Part shown: positions 46,733 through 54,732 of the stretch, piece after piece
Layout: each line of letters begins with the position of its first letter
Numbering within the stretch: position 1 is the stretch's first letter
Source of the DNA: Marinifilum flexuosum
Lineage (GTDB): Bacteria > Bacteroidota > Bacteroidia > Bacteroidales > Marinifilaceae
NCBI RefSeq assembly: GCF_003610555.1
Contig: NZ_RAPQ01000009.1
Span: forward strand, 806,001-870,000
Length of the DNA stretch: 64,000 nucleotides
Reading direction: 5' to 3'
Program-made: the position numbers and the translations under genes
The notes under the pieces: generated by a model
Databases searched by the model: none
Seen by the model: the letters and a program-made list of their open reading frames with translations, nothing else
What the model was told of the DNA's origin: nothing

Positions 46733-46744
46733 TAATCGCTTTTT

Positions 46745-48538
46745 CTACATTCTTTCCGGAACACCAATTCCCAATAGGCTCATACCTGATTTGATGATCT
46801 CTCCGATTTGCTTAGAAAGCACTAAACGGAAAGCTCTTAGGTCGGTATTTTCTTCTTTTGCGATTGGGTGATCGTGATAGAATTGGTTGTACTCTTTCAC
46901 TAAGTCGTATACATAGTTCGAGATTTGAGCAGGGCTGGTTTCTTTTCCAGCTTCCTTAATAACTGTTGGGTAATTTGCAACCATCTGAATTAGGAAGGAT
47001 TCCTTTTCAGAAATATTCAAATTAGATGAAGCTACTTCTGGAACTTCAAATCCTGCATCAATTGCTTTTCTTACTACTGATTGAATACGAGCATAAGTGT
47101 ACTGGATAAATGGACCTGTATTCCCGTTAAAGTCGATAGATTCCTTAGGATTAAACATCATATTTTTCTTAGGATCAACTTTAAGGATAAAGTATTTTAA
47201 TGCACCCATTGCCACTTTTTCGAATACATCTTGAGCTTCTTCTTCAGAGTATCCTTCCAGTTTTCCAAGTTCTCTTGAAGTATCACGCGCAGTATTAACC
47301 ATTTCCTGCATCAAGTCATCGGCATCAACCACAGTACCTTCACGCGATTTCATTTTACCTTCTGGCAACTCAACCATTCCGTACGACAAGTGTTGAATTT
47401 TATCATGCCACTCATAACCCAGTTTACCCATGATTAATGACAATACTTGGAAGTGGTAATTTTGCTCATTCCCTACAACATAAATGTGTTCGTCGATATT
47501 AAATTCATCGAAACGTTCGTAAGCCGTTCCAATATCCTGAGTCATGTACACTGATGTTCCGTCATCACGAAGCAATAATTTATGATCTAAGCCATCTGCT
47601 TCAAGGTTCGCCCAAACTGAACCAGTATCTTTTTGATACAATACACCGTCAGCTAAACCTTTTTCAACAATCGCTTTACCTTTCTTATAAGTATCAGATT
47701 CGAAATAAACCTTATCGAAATCAACACCCATTTTCTTATATGTGATATCGAAACCATCCAAAACCCAGTCGTTCATTTTGCGCCAAAGAGCAACAGTTTC
47801 TTCATCTCCTGCCTCCCATTTACGCAACATTTCCTGAGCTTCTAACAACAATGGAGCTTGCTTTTTAGCTTCATCAGCTTCCATTCCGTCAGCCACAAGA
47901 GCTTCAATTTCTTTCTTGTATTCCTGATCGAACTTTACGTAGTATTTACCTACCAAGTGGTCACCTTTAATACCAGTTGACTCTGGAGTTTCCCCTTCGC
48001 CAAAACGCAACCAAGCCAACATCGACTTACAGATATGGATACCACGGTCGTTTACCAAGTTCACCTTAATTACTTCGTATCCGTTGGCTTTTAATATTTG
48101 GGCAACCGAATAACCTAACAGGTTGTTACGAATGTGTCCCAAGTGAAGTGGTTTATTTGTATTTGGAGATGAATACTCAATCATCACCTTTTTAGCACCT
48201 TCTGTCAATGGAGTAAATCCGTAGTCTTCAGCCTTTACAGCTTCATTCAGTACAGAAATCCAGTGTGAATTATCAATTACCAAATTCAAGAACCCTTTCA
48301 CAACATTAAATGCTGATACCGCCTCGATATTTTCAGTTAAAAACTGTCCAAGATCATTTGCTGTTTCCTCTGGTGACTTTTTAGAAAAGCGCAGGAATGG
48401 AAAAACAACTACAGTTAAATCACCTTCGAACTCTCTTCGAGTTTTCTGAATCTGAACGGTTTTCTCCTCAATACCTTGTCCGTAACATGAATTTACGGCC
48501 TCAACTACTTTGCTTTTAATAATACTTTCAATACTCAT
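46745..48538 (-). CDS. argS: Arginyl-tRNA synthetase
   Basis: 597 residues. The HIGH-type motif is in SSPNTNKPLHLGHIRNN, and the KMSKS-equivalent is GKMKSREGT. The N-terminal Arg-S specific additive domain and the C-terminal DALR anticodon-binding domain (NYVYDLVKEYNQFYHDHPI) are complete. Length and form are normal for Bacteroidota. Monocistronic, with its own terminator. Confidence 0.98.
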   Translation of the reverse strand: MSIESIIKSKVVEAVNSCYGQGIEEKTVQIQKTRREFEGDLTVVVFPFLRFSKKSPEETANDLGQFLTENIEAVSAFNVVKGFLNLVIDNSHWISVLNEAVKAEDYGFTPLTEGAKKVMIEYSSPNTNKPLHLGHIRNNLLGYSVAQILKANGYEVIKVNLVNDRGIHICKSMLAWLRFGEGETPESTGIKGDHLVGKYYVKFDQEYKKEIEALVADGMEADEAKKQAPLLLEAQEMLRKWEAGDEETVALWRKMNDWVLDGFDITYKKMGVDFDKVYFESDTYKKGKAIVEKGLADGVLYQKDTGSVWANLEADGLDHKLLLRDDGTSVYMTQDIGTAYERFDEFNIDEHIYVVGNEQNYHFQVLSLIMGKLGYEWHDKIQHLSYGMVELPEGKMKSREGTVVDADDLMQEMVNTARDTSRELGKLEGYSEEEAQDVFEKVAMGALKYFILKVDPKKNMMFNPKESIDFNGNTGPFIQYTYARIQSVVRKAIDAGFEVPEVASSNLNISEKESFLIQMVANYPTVIKEAGKETSPAQISNYVYDLVKEYNQFYHDHPIAKEENTDLRAFRLVLSKQIGEIIKSGMSLLGIGVPERM

Positions 48539-48892
48539 TTGGAAATTCTGTATTTCGAATTCTACTTAAATTTCATCCTTAAAACTGGACTTGCCATTTA
48601 TTTGCTCTTTTTAAACAAAAACAACTCATATTAAGTCCCTCAATCTGAATTCGCAAAGATAATAGGAATAAAATGAATTGCTATCCGCAAATTAAAAAAA
48701 GTCATTCATGCCCCACATTATTCTGTCTCTCAAAAAAAACAGTTTATTTAACATCAATCTAACAGGCATTATTTACCTTTGAAAGGTTGCAATAATTAAT
48801 TTATTAAAACGTTTAATTGCATGAATAATATGAACTCTAATTCTCTGAAACACCATATTTGGTGATTAATTTAAAAGTATCTGAACATTCTT
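48539..48892 (+). promoter_or_regulatory. Divergent promoter region of argS and the TPR kinase
   Basis: 354 bases without a gene. TACCTTTG at 48774-48781 (+ strand) matches the -7 consensus exactly and would start the kinase transcript near 48788, about 105 bases before the gene. No convincing -33 and no leftward element for argS was placed. Confidence 0.5.
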
Positions 48893-51892
48893 ATGCCCCA
48901 ACGAATGAAGAACTTACTCTTACTGTTTGTATGCGTTGTAATTGCAACTCACAGCTACTCTTCCCCCGATTCTGAACCCTTTAGTAAGAAGTCAGTAACC
49001 TCAGATTTAAATAAATTACATCTTGAAGCTGAATCATACTACTACAAAAACAATCCTAAAGCATTATCAACAGCAAAGCTATTAGCTGATAAATCTCTGG
49101 CAGCAGAACAAATGGATAAATTTGCATTTGCAAATGAGTTAATGGGGCGAATTTATCTTTTCCAAGGAGACATGGGAAAAGCACAGAATTGCTTTGACTC
49201 ATCATTTGATTACTGGGAGAGTGTAAGTAATACAACTAGAATTAGTTTCCTATACAGCTACTATGGAGAGCTAAATTTTAGAAAATGTGATTACGCTAAA
49301 GCTGATAGTTTTTACAACAAAAGCTTAGAATTAAAAAAGAAACATCGCGACACACTGTCATATGCCTACAGTTATAATGCACTGGGCAATGTGCAGTTTG
49401 AAACCTGTCATTATACCGAAGCCTTAACATTCTACCTTAAAGCTCTCAACTTAAATCGAAAATACAAGAACATTTCTGGAATTTGCTACTCTTTAAATGC
49501 GCTTGGAGCAAGCTATAAGGAAATCAATAAAACAGAACTGGCAATTGAATATTTTAAGAAAGCTTTACAACTTGGAGAAGAGAATAACCTGATTAAAAAT
49601 ATTGCCTATAGTTTAAATCAACTGGCTGCATTACAAAATTCTTTGGGCAACCGGAACACAGCTATTGAATTATTTACCAAGTCGTTGAATTTAAGTTTTG
49701 AACTTGAATCAAAAAGTGGAATGGCAAGTTCGTACATGGGGATGGGAGAAGTATTCCAATCAATGAATCAAAATGACAAGGCAATTGAATATCAACACAA
49801 AGCATTAAAACTTTTTAAAGAGTTAGAATCGAAAAAGAACATCGCAAAGTGCTATGAAAATTTAGGCTTGATTTCCTATTCTATGCGTGATTATAAGCTT
49901 GCTATAGAAAACTACAATAAGGCCATTACTTTAAACAATCAAATAGGATATGCCAAGGGAACAGCTAACACCTTTCGACTAATTGGAAATGCACATCTTC
50001 AACTAAAAGATTTTGATTTGGCTCTTTCCAATTACGAAAGATCACTTCAAATTCAAAAATCAATTGACAATCTAAAAGGCATAGCATCTTGTTATACGAA
50101 CATTGGACTCATTTATATAAAGAAACACAATTTTAAAAAAGCTGAAGAGTATTTAAACTTATCGGTTAATATTAATAAGAGCACAGGTAACTTAGGAGGA
50201 TTGGGATCTGTTTATAATAACCTAGCTGCTCTTTACCGAGAAAAAAAAGATACCAATCAAGCCATTCATTATTTAAAGAACAGTTTGAATTTAGCTCAAA
50301 AGACAAATCGTAAAACCTTAATTGCTGAAAACTATCGTAATCTTTCTGATATCTTCGAGGAAAAGAATGATTACAATCAATCCCTCAAATATTATAAAGA
50401 ATATGTAAAAGTTTACAATCAACTGTATAACGCACAGGCAGAAAATAGAATTGGTTGGATTCAAATGCAAAATGAAAAGGAGAAGCGAGAAAATCTTGTT
50501 CAACTACACGCCAAAGAACAATTCTTAAAAGAAGAAAAACTAAAAAAAGAAAGACTCACAAATACGTTTCTCATTGTAATTGTTGGCTTAATCATTCTTT
50601 TTTCAGGAGTCGTTTACCGATTTTATATCATTGCTAAAAAATCGAACAAAAATTTAAATCTTGAAATCGAGGAACGAAAAAAAGCCGAATCTCTTTTAGC
50701 TGATCATCAAAGAAACCTTGAAAGTTTGGTTAAAATTCGAACGCTTGAATTATTAAAAGCAAAGGAAAAAGCTGAACAAGCCGATAGATTAAAGACCTCA
50801 TTTTTGGCTAATATGTCGCACGAAATTAGAACGCCGATGAATGCAATCATTGGCTTCTCGAAATTAATGGCATTTACTAATTCTAAAGAGAAACATCAGT
50901 ATTACACAAATATTATCAATGATAATGGACAAATCCTTCTTACTCTGGTCAACGATATCATTGATATTTCTATGATTGAATCGAAACAGCTTAAAATTAA
51001 GAAGTCTAACTTCTATGTATATCCTGTTCTTGAAGAACTTCGACAAGTGTTCGATGAACAAAAAATAAAAAATGGCAAAACTGATGTAAAAATCAATTTG
51101 CACATTCCTGAAAAAATTGAGAATATCTCTATTCACTCTGATCAAATTAGGCTAAAACAAATCCTGATTAACTTGCTTCGTAATTCCATAAAGTTTACTG
51201 AAAAAGGAAGAATTGATTTCGGTATTGAAGTTATTGAGAATCATTTAAGATTTTTTGTAAAAGACACTGGTATTGGAATACCTTATAAAGATCAGGCTTT
51301 AATATATGATCGATTCAGACAAGCAAGCAATAATGGAGTTGAGCATGGTGGAACAGGCTTGGGCTTAACCATATCGAAAAGCCTAACAGAATTGCTTGGA
51401 GGTAAAATATGGTTTACCTCTGATCCTGATAAAGGAAGTGAATTTTATGTGCAATTTGTAATTGATGACGAAACCATTGTACAAAACAAATCTGTAAGCC
51501 AAGAGAACAATCCGCTTGATTTTTCAGGTAAAAATATTCTTGTTGCTGAAGATGTGGAATCGAATTTCTTATATATTAATGAGGTCCTTAAAAAAGTAAA
51601 TGCCAATGTTACATGGACGCAAGATGGAATAGAAGCCGTTGAGAAATTTCAGGATGATCATTTCGATTTGGTACTTATGGATATCCAATTACCTAAGATT
51701 AATGGATATCAAGCTACAAGAGAAATTAAAAAGAAAAACCCATCGGTTCCTGTTGTAGCTCAATCTGCGTACGTTTTTAGAGATGAAAGTAATAAAATGA
51801 CAGAAGCAGGTTGTGATGCCTTTATTGCAAAACCGTATACGGAGGAAGAATTATTGGCCATTATTAAAAAGAATATGCCTAGGAAAAATTAA
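48893..51892 (+). CDS. TPR-sensor hybrid histidine kinase
   Basis: 999 residues (an ATG at 48905 would skip four). Signal peptide (LLLLFVCVVIATHSYSS), then about ten periplasmic TPR units (residues 60-510, consensus AIEYFKKALQLGEE), a coiled stretch, one membrane helix near 560-580, a second coiled coil, HisKA with His643 (SHEIRTPMNAIIGF), HATPase with DTGIGIP and GGTGLGL, and a receiver with Asp930 (LMDIQLPKINGY). The TPR sensor suggests a protein or peptide ligand in the periplasm. No DNA-binding output domain and no separate regulator are nearby. Terminated by a strong hairpin. Confidence 0.95.
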   Translation: MPQRMKNLLLLFVCVVIATHSYSSPDSEPFSKKSVTSDLNKLHLEAESYYYKNNPKALSTAKLLADKSLAAEQMDKFAFANELMGRIYLFQGDMGKAQNCFDSSFDYWESVSNTTRISFLYSYYGELNFRKCDYAKADSFYNKSLELKKKHRDTLSYAYSYNALGNVQFETCHYTEALTFYLKALNLNRKYKNISGICYSLNALGASYKEINKTELAIEYFKKALQLGEENNLIKNIAYSLNQLAALQNSLGNRNTAIELFTKSLNLSFELESKSGMASSYMGMGEVFQSMNQNDKAIEYQHKALKLFKELESKKNIAKCYENLGLISYSMRDYKLAIENYNKAITLNNQIGYAKGTANTFRLIGNAHLQLKDFDLALSNYERSLQIQKSIDNLKGIASCYTNIGLIYIKKHNFKKAEEYLNLSVNINKSTGNLGGLGSVYNNLAALYREKKDTNQAIHYLKNSLNLAQKTNRKTLIAENYRNLSDIFEEKNDYNQSLKYYKEYVKVYNQLYNAQAENRIGWIQMQNEKEKRENLVQLHAKEQFLKEEKLKKERLTNTFLIVIVGLIILFSGVVYRFYIIAKKSNKNLNLEIEERKKAESLLADHQRNLESLVKIRTLELLKAKEKAEQADRLKTSFLANMSHEIRTPMNAIIGFSKLMAFTNSKEKHQYYTNIINDNGQILLTLVNDIIDISMIESKQLKIKKSNFYVYPVLEELRQVFDEQKIKNGKTDVKINLHIPEKIENISIHSDQIRLKQILINLLRNSIKFTEKGRIDFGIEVIENHLRFFVKDTGIGIPYKDQALIYDRFRQASNNGVEHGGTGLGLTISKSLTELLGGKIWFTSDPDKGSEFYVQFVIDDETIVQNKSVSQENNPLDFSGKNILVAEDVESNFLYINEVLKKVNANVTWTQDGIEAVEKFQDDHFDLVLMDIQLPKINGYQATREIKKKNPSVPVVAQSAYVFRDESNKMTEAGCDAFIAKPYTEEELLAIIKKNMPRKN

Positions 51893-51936
51893 GTTTCTTC
51901 AGATGTAAACAGATAATCCCACACAAAAAACTAATT

Positions 51937-51968
51937 TAGTGTCAAAGCTTTTTTGACACTATTTTTTT
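51937..51968 (+). terminator. Terminator of the TPR kinase
   Basis: TAGTGTCAAA (51937-51946) / TTTGACACTA (51952-51961) followed by seven T. Confidence 0.93.
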
Positions 51969-51986
51969 ACCCAAAAGAAACCAATC

Positions 51987-52979
51987 ATGAAAAACTTACC
52001 CCTACTATTATCAGCACTACTTTTATTTCTAATCATTTCATGTGATAACTCAACCAAAGAACCTGAGAAATTGGAATATGCATTGTGTATTCATGGTGGT
52101 GCCGGTACTATTCTTAAGAAAAACATGAGTCCTGAGCGAGAAAAAGAATACTTCGACAAGTTGGATGAAGCCTTAACTGTAGGAGATTCTGTCCTGAAAA
52201 ATGGAGGATCTGCACTTGATGCCGTTGAGCTTACCATACATGTACTTGAAAATTCTCCACTTTTTAATGCCGGTAAAGGTTCGGTATTTACCCATTCTGG
52301 TAAAAATGAACTCGATGCTTCGATAATGTGGGGTAAAGACCTGAATGCAGGAGCCGTTGCTGGAGTTGGCAATATCAAAAACCCAATTAGTGCTGCCCGA
52401 AAAGTGATGGAAAATTCTGAACATGTAATGCTAAGTGGCAAAGGAGCGTCGATATTTGCCGAACAAGAAGGCCTTACAATAGTAGATAGCTCATATTTTT
52501 TCACAGAAAGCAGATGGAATTATTTACAACAAATCTTGAATAAAGAACGTGAAATGAAAAGAACAGATAGGCATGGAACTGTTGGTTGTGTAGCCATAGA
52601 CAAAGAGGGAAATTTGGCAGCAGGAACATCAACAGGAGGTATGACAAATAAGCGCTTCGGAAGAATTGGCGATTCTCCAATAATAGGAGCTGGTACCTAT
52701 GCAAATAATAAAACTTGTGCAGTATCCTGTACTGGTCACGGAGAATATTTTATTAGACTAGGAATTGCAAGAGATATTGCTTCATTAATGGAATATCAAA
52801 ACTTAAGCTTAGATGATGCTACAAATATCGTGTTAGAGAAATTAAATCAAATTAATGGTTTAGGTGGTTTTATTGCACTGGATAAATATGGTAAGCCAGC
52901 CATGAAAATGAATACCTCAGGAATGTACCGAGGCTATGTAAATTCTAAAGGTATTAAGGAAAAATATATGTACAAGTAA
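51987..52979 (+). CDS. Isoaspartyl peptidase / plant-type L-asparaginase (Ntn hydrolase), lipoprotein
   Basis: 330 residues. Lipoprotein signal LLLFLIISC with Cys19. Family opening CIHGGAGTI at 34-42. The autocatalytic processing site is before Thr198 in DRHGTVGCVAIDK, the new N-terminal nucleophile; substrate residues in GTSTGGMTNKRFGRIGDSPI follow. The proenzyme splits into alpha and beta chains and removes isoaspartyl or asparagine residues. Export as a lipoprotein points to degradation of peptides outside the cytoplasm. Confidence 0.94.
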   Translation: MKNLPLLLSALLLFLIISCDNSTKEPEKLEYALCIHGGAGTILKKNMSPEREKEYFDKLDEALTVGDSVLKNGGSALDAVELTIHVLENSPLFNAGKGSVFTHSGKNELDASIMWGKDLNAGAVAGVGNIKNPISAARKVMENSEHVMLSGKGASIFAEQEGLTIVDSSYFFTESRWNYLQQILNKEREMKRTDRHGTVGCVAIDKEGNLAAGTSTGGMTNKRFGRIGDSPIIGAGTYANNKTCAVSCTGHGEYFIRLGIARDIASLMEYQNLSLDDATNIVLEKLNQINGLGGFIALDKYGKPAMKMNTSGMYRGYVNSKGIKEKYMYK

Positions 52980-53061
52980 TTCGATTTAATTTTGCTGATT
53001 AATTATTTCGAATTAACTTCAGTATACAAAAGAAATTACGTCACCTTTAAACCTTAACAAC

Positions 53062-53403
53062 ATGACAATTAATTTGAACGGAAAATGGAAAAATCAGTAC
53101 AATTCGGAAATGGATTTAGCTGTAGTGGATAATCGTGTAAGTGGAACCTTTCAAACTGCCATTGGCCAACCTAGTTTTGAAGAAAAATTTGAAATTAGTG
53201 GAAAAATCAATAACAATGTAATTGCTTTTATGGTAGACTTCGGAAAGTATGGATCTTTGGCTTGCTGGACGGGACGATTTGAACTTGATGAAATGGGACC
53301 TGTTATTCATACCATGTGGCATTTATCGCAAAGTGAAGGAGGCGAAGAAGAACAGATGGCGAAAGCTATTCTTACTGGTGTAGGAACTTTCAGAAAACCC
53401 TAA
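53062..53403 (+). CDS. Avidin/streptavidin-family protein without signal peptide
   Basis: 113 residues; a single avidin-like beta barrel. Opening LNGKWKNQYNSEMDL aligns with the first streptavidin strand (Asn11, Tyr13 and Ser15 at biotin-contact positions 23, 25 and 27). GTFQTAIG aligns with GTYESAVG (Phe30 for Tyr43, Thr32 for Ser45). CWTGRFELDEMGPVIHTMWHL keeps Trp69 and Trp86 (positions 92, 108), and Ser65 matches Ser88. Changed are Trp79 to Phe60, Thr90 to Ala67, Trp120 to Ala100 and Asp128 to Gly108. So biotin binding should be weak or altered. There is no signal peptide, unlike secreted avidins. It has its own strong terminator. No bio genes are nearby. Confidence 0.88.
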   Translation: MTINLNGKWKNQYNSEMDLAVVDNRVSGTFQTAIGQPSFEEKFEISGKINNNVIAFMVDFGKYGSLACWTGRFELDEMGPVIHTMWHLSQSEGGEEEQMAKAILTGVGTFRKP

Positions 53404-53423
53404 GCTAAAATATTGGTTAAAAC

Positions 53424-53455
53424 AAAAAGGAGTTTGAATATTCAAACTCCTTTTT
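53424..53455. terminator. Bidirectional terminator between convergent genes
   Basis: Perfect 15-bp stem AAAAAGGAGTTTGAA (53424-53438) / TTCAAACTCCTTTTT (53441-53455), with A- and T-runs at both ends; it serves the avidin gene and the leftward 97-residue gene. Confidence 0.93.
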
Positions 53456-53459
53456 GTTT

Positions 53460-53753
53460 TTATTTAACCTGAATATCAAGTCCATCAATTTTTTCGAGCA
53501 AATCATGGGTTGATTTCAATAAATCATCGTAGATCGATCTAAAATGCGATTTAATTTCCTTTGCATTTTTTCCTGTCAACCTATCATTAATTCTTGTGAT
53601 ATAATCATTTCTTGAACTTACTGCGCTATTCATTATTTTAAATATCTGATCAGAATTTTTGTCTCCAAAAAATTCAAGATGAATCATTCCTCTCATTACT
53701 ATTTCATTAGTAAGAAAATTCACATCTTTTTTGAACTCTTTTTTACTTGCCAT
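53460..53753 (-). CDS. Small helical protein of unknown function
   Basis: 97 residues, highly charged and predicted all-helical (KKEFKKDVNFLTNEIV, LLKSTHDLLEKIDGLD). No signal peptide or membrane segment. No family recognised. Its stop codon lies right at the terminator, and it has a normal start with an AT-rich upstream region, which makes it likely to be real. Confidence 0.7.
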   Translation of the reverse strand: MASKKEFKKDVNFLTNEIVMRGMIHLEFFGDKNSDQIFKIMNSAVSSRNDYITRINDRLTGKNAKEIKSHFRSIYDDLLKSTHDLLEKIDGLDIQVK

Positions 53754-53909
53754 ATATGATGTTTTTTATTTGATATATGCTAAAATACGAATTAAACTGA
53801 ACAAACTACTATCCGAATGACTTGTTTAAATTATTTGTTTGGAATTGGATATACTGGTAAATAACACTTATTTTGCAATATAACAGATCTGATAAGAGGC
53901 GATACGATT

Positions 53910-54725
53910 ATGAGCGAATGTTTCCGATATATATACTTACACAACAATAAACTTAAAGCATCAGAAAGCTTTAAAGATACCTATCTTTTAAGAGGTACAT
54001 CATTGTATGAAGTGGTAAGAATTATATCTGGCAAAGCAGTTTTTCTTTGCGAACATTATTCCCGACTTACAAAATCAGCGAAAAAAGTAGGTTTTAAAAT
54101 CATGTTCAGCTTTAATCAAGTGCAAGATTGTATAAAAACCTTGGTAGAAAAAAATGACTACAAAGAAGGAAATATTAAGTTGGTATTTAATTTTGATGGT
54201 AAAGACAAAAATTTCTATGCCTATTTCGTTAAACATTCCTATCCAACTGCATCTCAATATAAAAATGGAGTTAGAACTCTAATCCACCAGGCAGAAAGAC
54301 CAACTCCAACAGCTAAAGTTTACAATCACAAATTACGCTCAAAAACCAATAATCTTATTGCTGAAGCGGATATTTTTGAAGTAATTCTTCTAAACAAACT
54401 TGGTAATATTACGGAAGGAAGTCGTTCCAATTTATTTTTCATTAAAGATAATTCCCTATATACTTCACCAGACAATGAAGTGCTTAATGGCATTGTTCGA
54501 AGTAAGGTTTTAAAAATTGCAGAGCAACTTAATATTCCAATCCATTACAGATCGATACCATATGAGGAAATCCCACAATACGAAGCTGCTTTTTTAACTG
54601 GTACATCGCCTATGGTTTTACCAATAAATAGGATCAATTCAATAAGTTTTTCGGTAGAACACCAATTGCTTTTCGATATTTTTGAGGCTTATGACAAGAT
54701 GGTTCAGAAAAATCAAATTTGCTAA
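53910..54725 (+). CDS. Class IV PLP-dependent aminotransferase (PabC/DAAT-like)
   Basis: 271 residues. Fold-type IV motifs: RGTSLYEVVRI (phosphate-side strand), PLP-linked Lys145 in LRSKTNNLIAEA, GNITEGSRSNLFF near 165-177, and TGTSPMVLPINRI near 230. The family includes 4-amino-4-deoxychorismate lyase, D-alanine and branched-chain aminotransferases. Residues that separate these could not be judged. The gene is alone; no pabA/B is nearby. It converges with the sensor kinase gene with a 7-base gap. Confidence 0.88.
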   Translation: MSECFRYIYLHNNKLKASESFKDTYLLRGTSLYEVVRIISGKAVFLCEHYSRLTKSAKKVGFKIMFSFNQVQDCIKTLVEKNDYKEGNIKLVFNFDGKDKNFYAYFVKHSYPTASQYKNGVRTLIHQAERPTPTAKVYNHKLRSKTNNLIAEADIFEVILLNKLGNITEGSRSNLFFIKDNSLYTSPDNEVLNGIVRSKVLKIAEQLNIPIHYRSIPYEEIPQYEAAFLTGTSPMVLPINRINSISFSVEHQLLFDIFEAYDKMVQKNQIC

Positions 54726-54732
54726 GGCATAA

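Larger units (their letters stand above)
46082..46744. other. Repeat-rich intergenic region between ffh and argS
   Basis: 663 bases without a gene. It holds the AGACG-family palindrome at 46261, the composite palindromic region at 46317-46660, the argS terminator and the palindrome at 46717. The first 150 bases upstream of ffh are AT-rich and should hold its promoter; no element was placed. I looked for the 4.5S RNA here and saw nothing convincing. Confidence 0.6.

Noticed and set aside
46082-46744. 4.5S (SRP) RNA next to ffh
   Set aside because: No stretch with the conserved GGAA/AGCA loop set in a long hairpin could be found.
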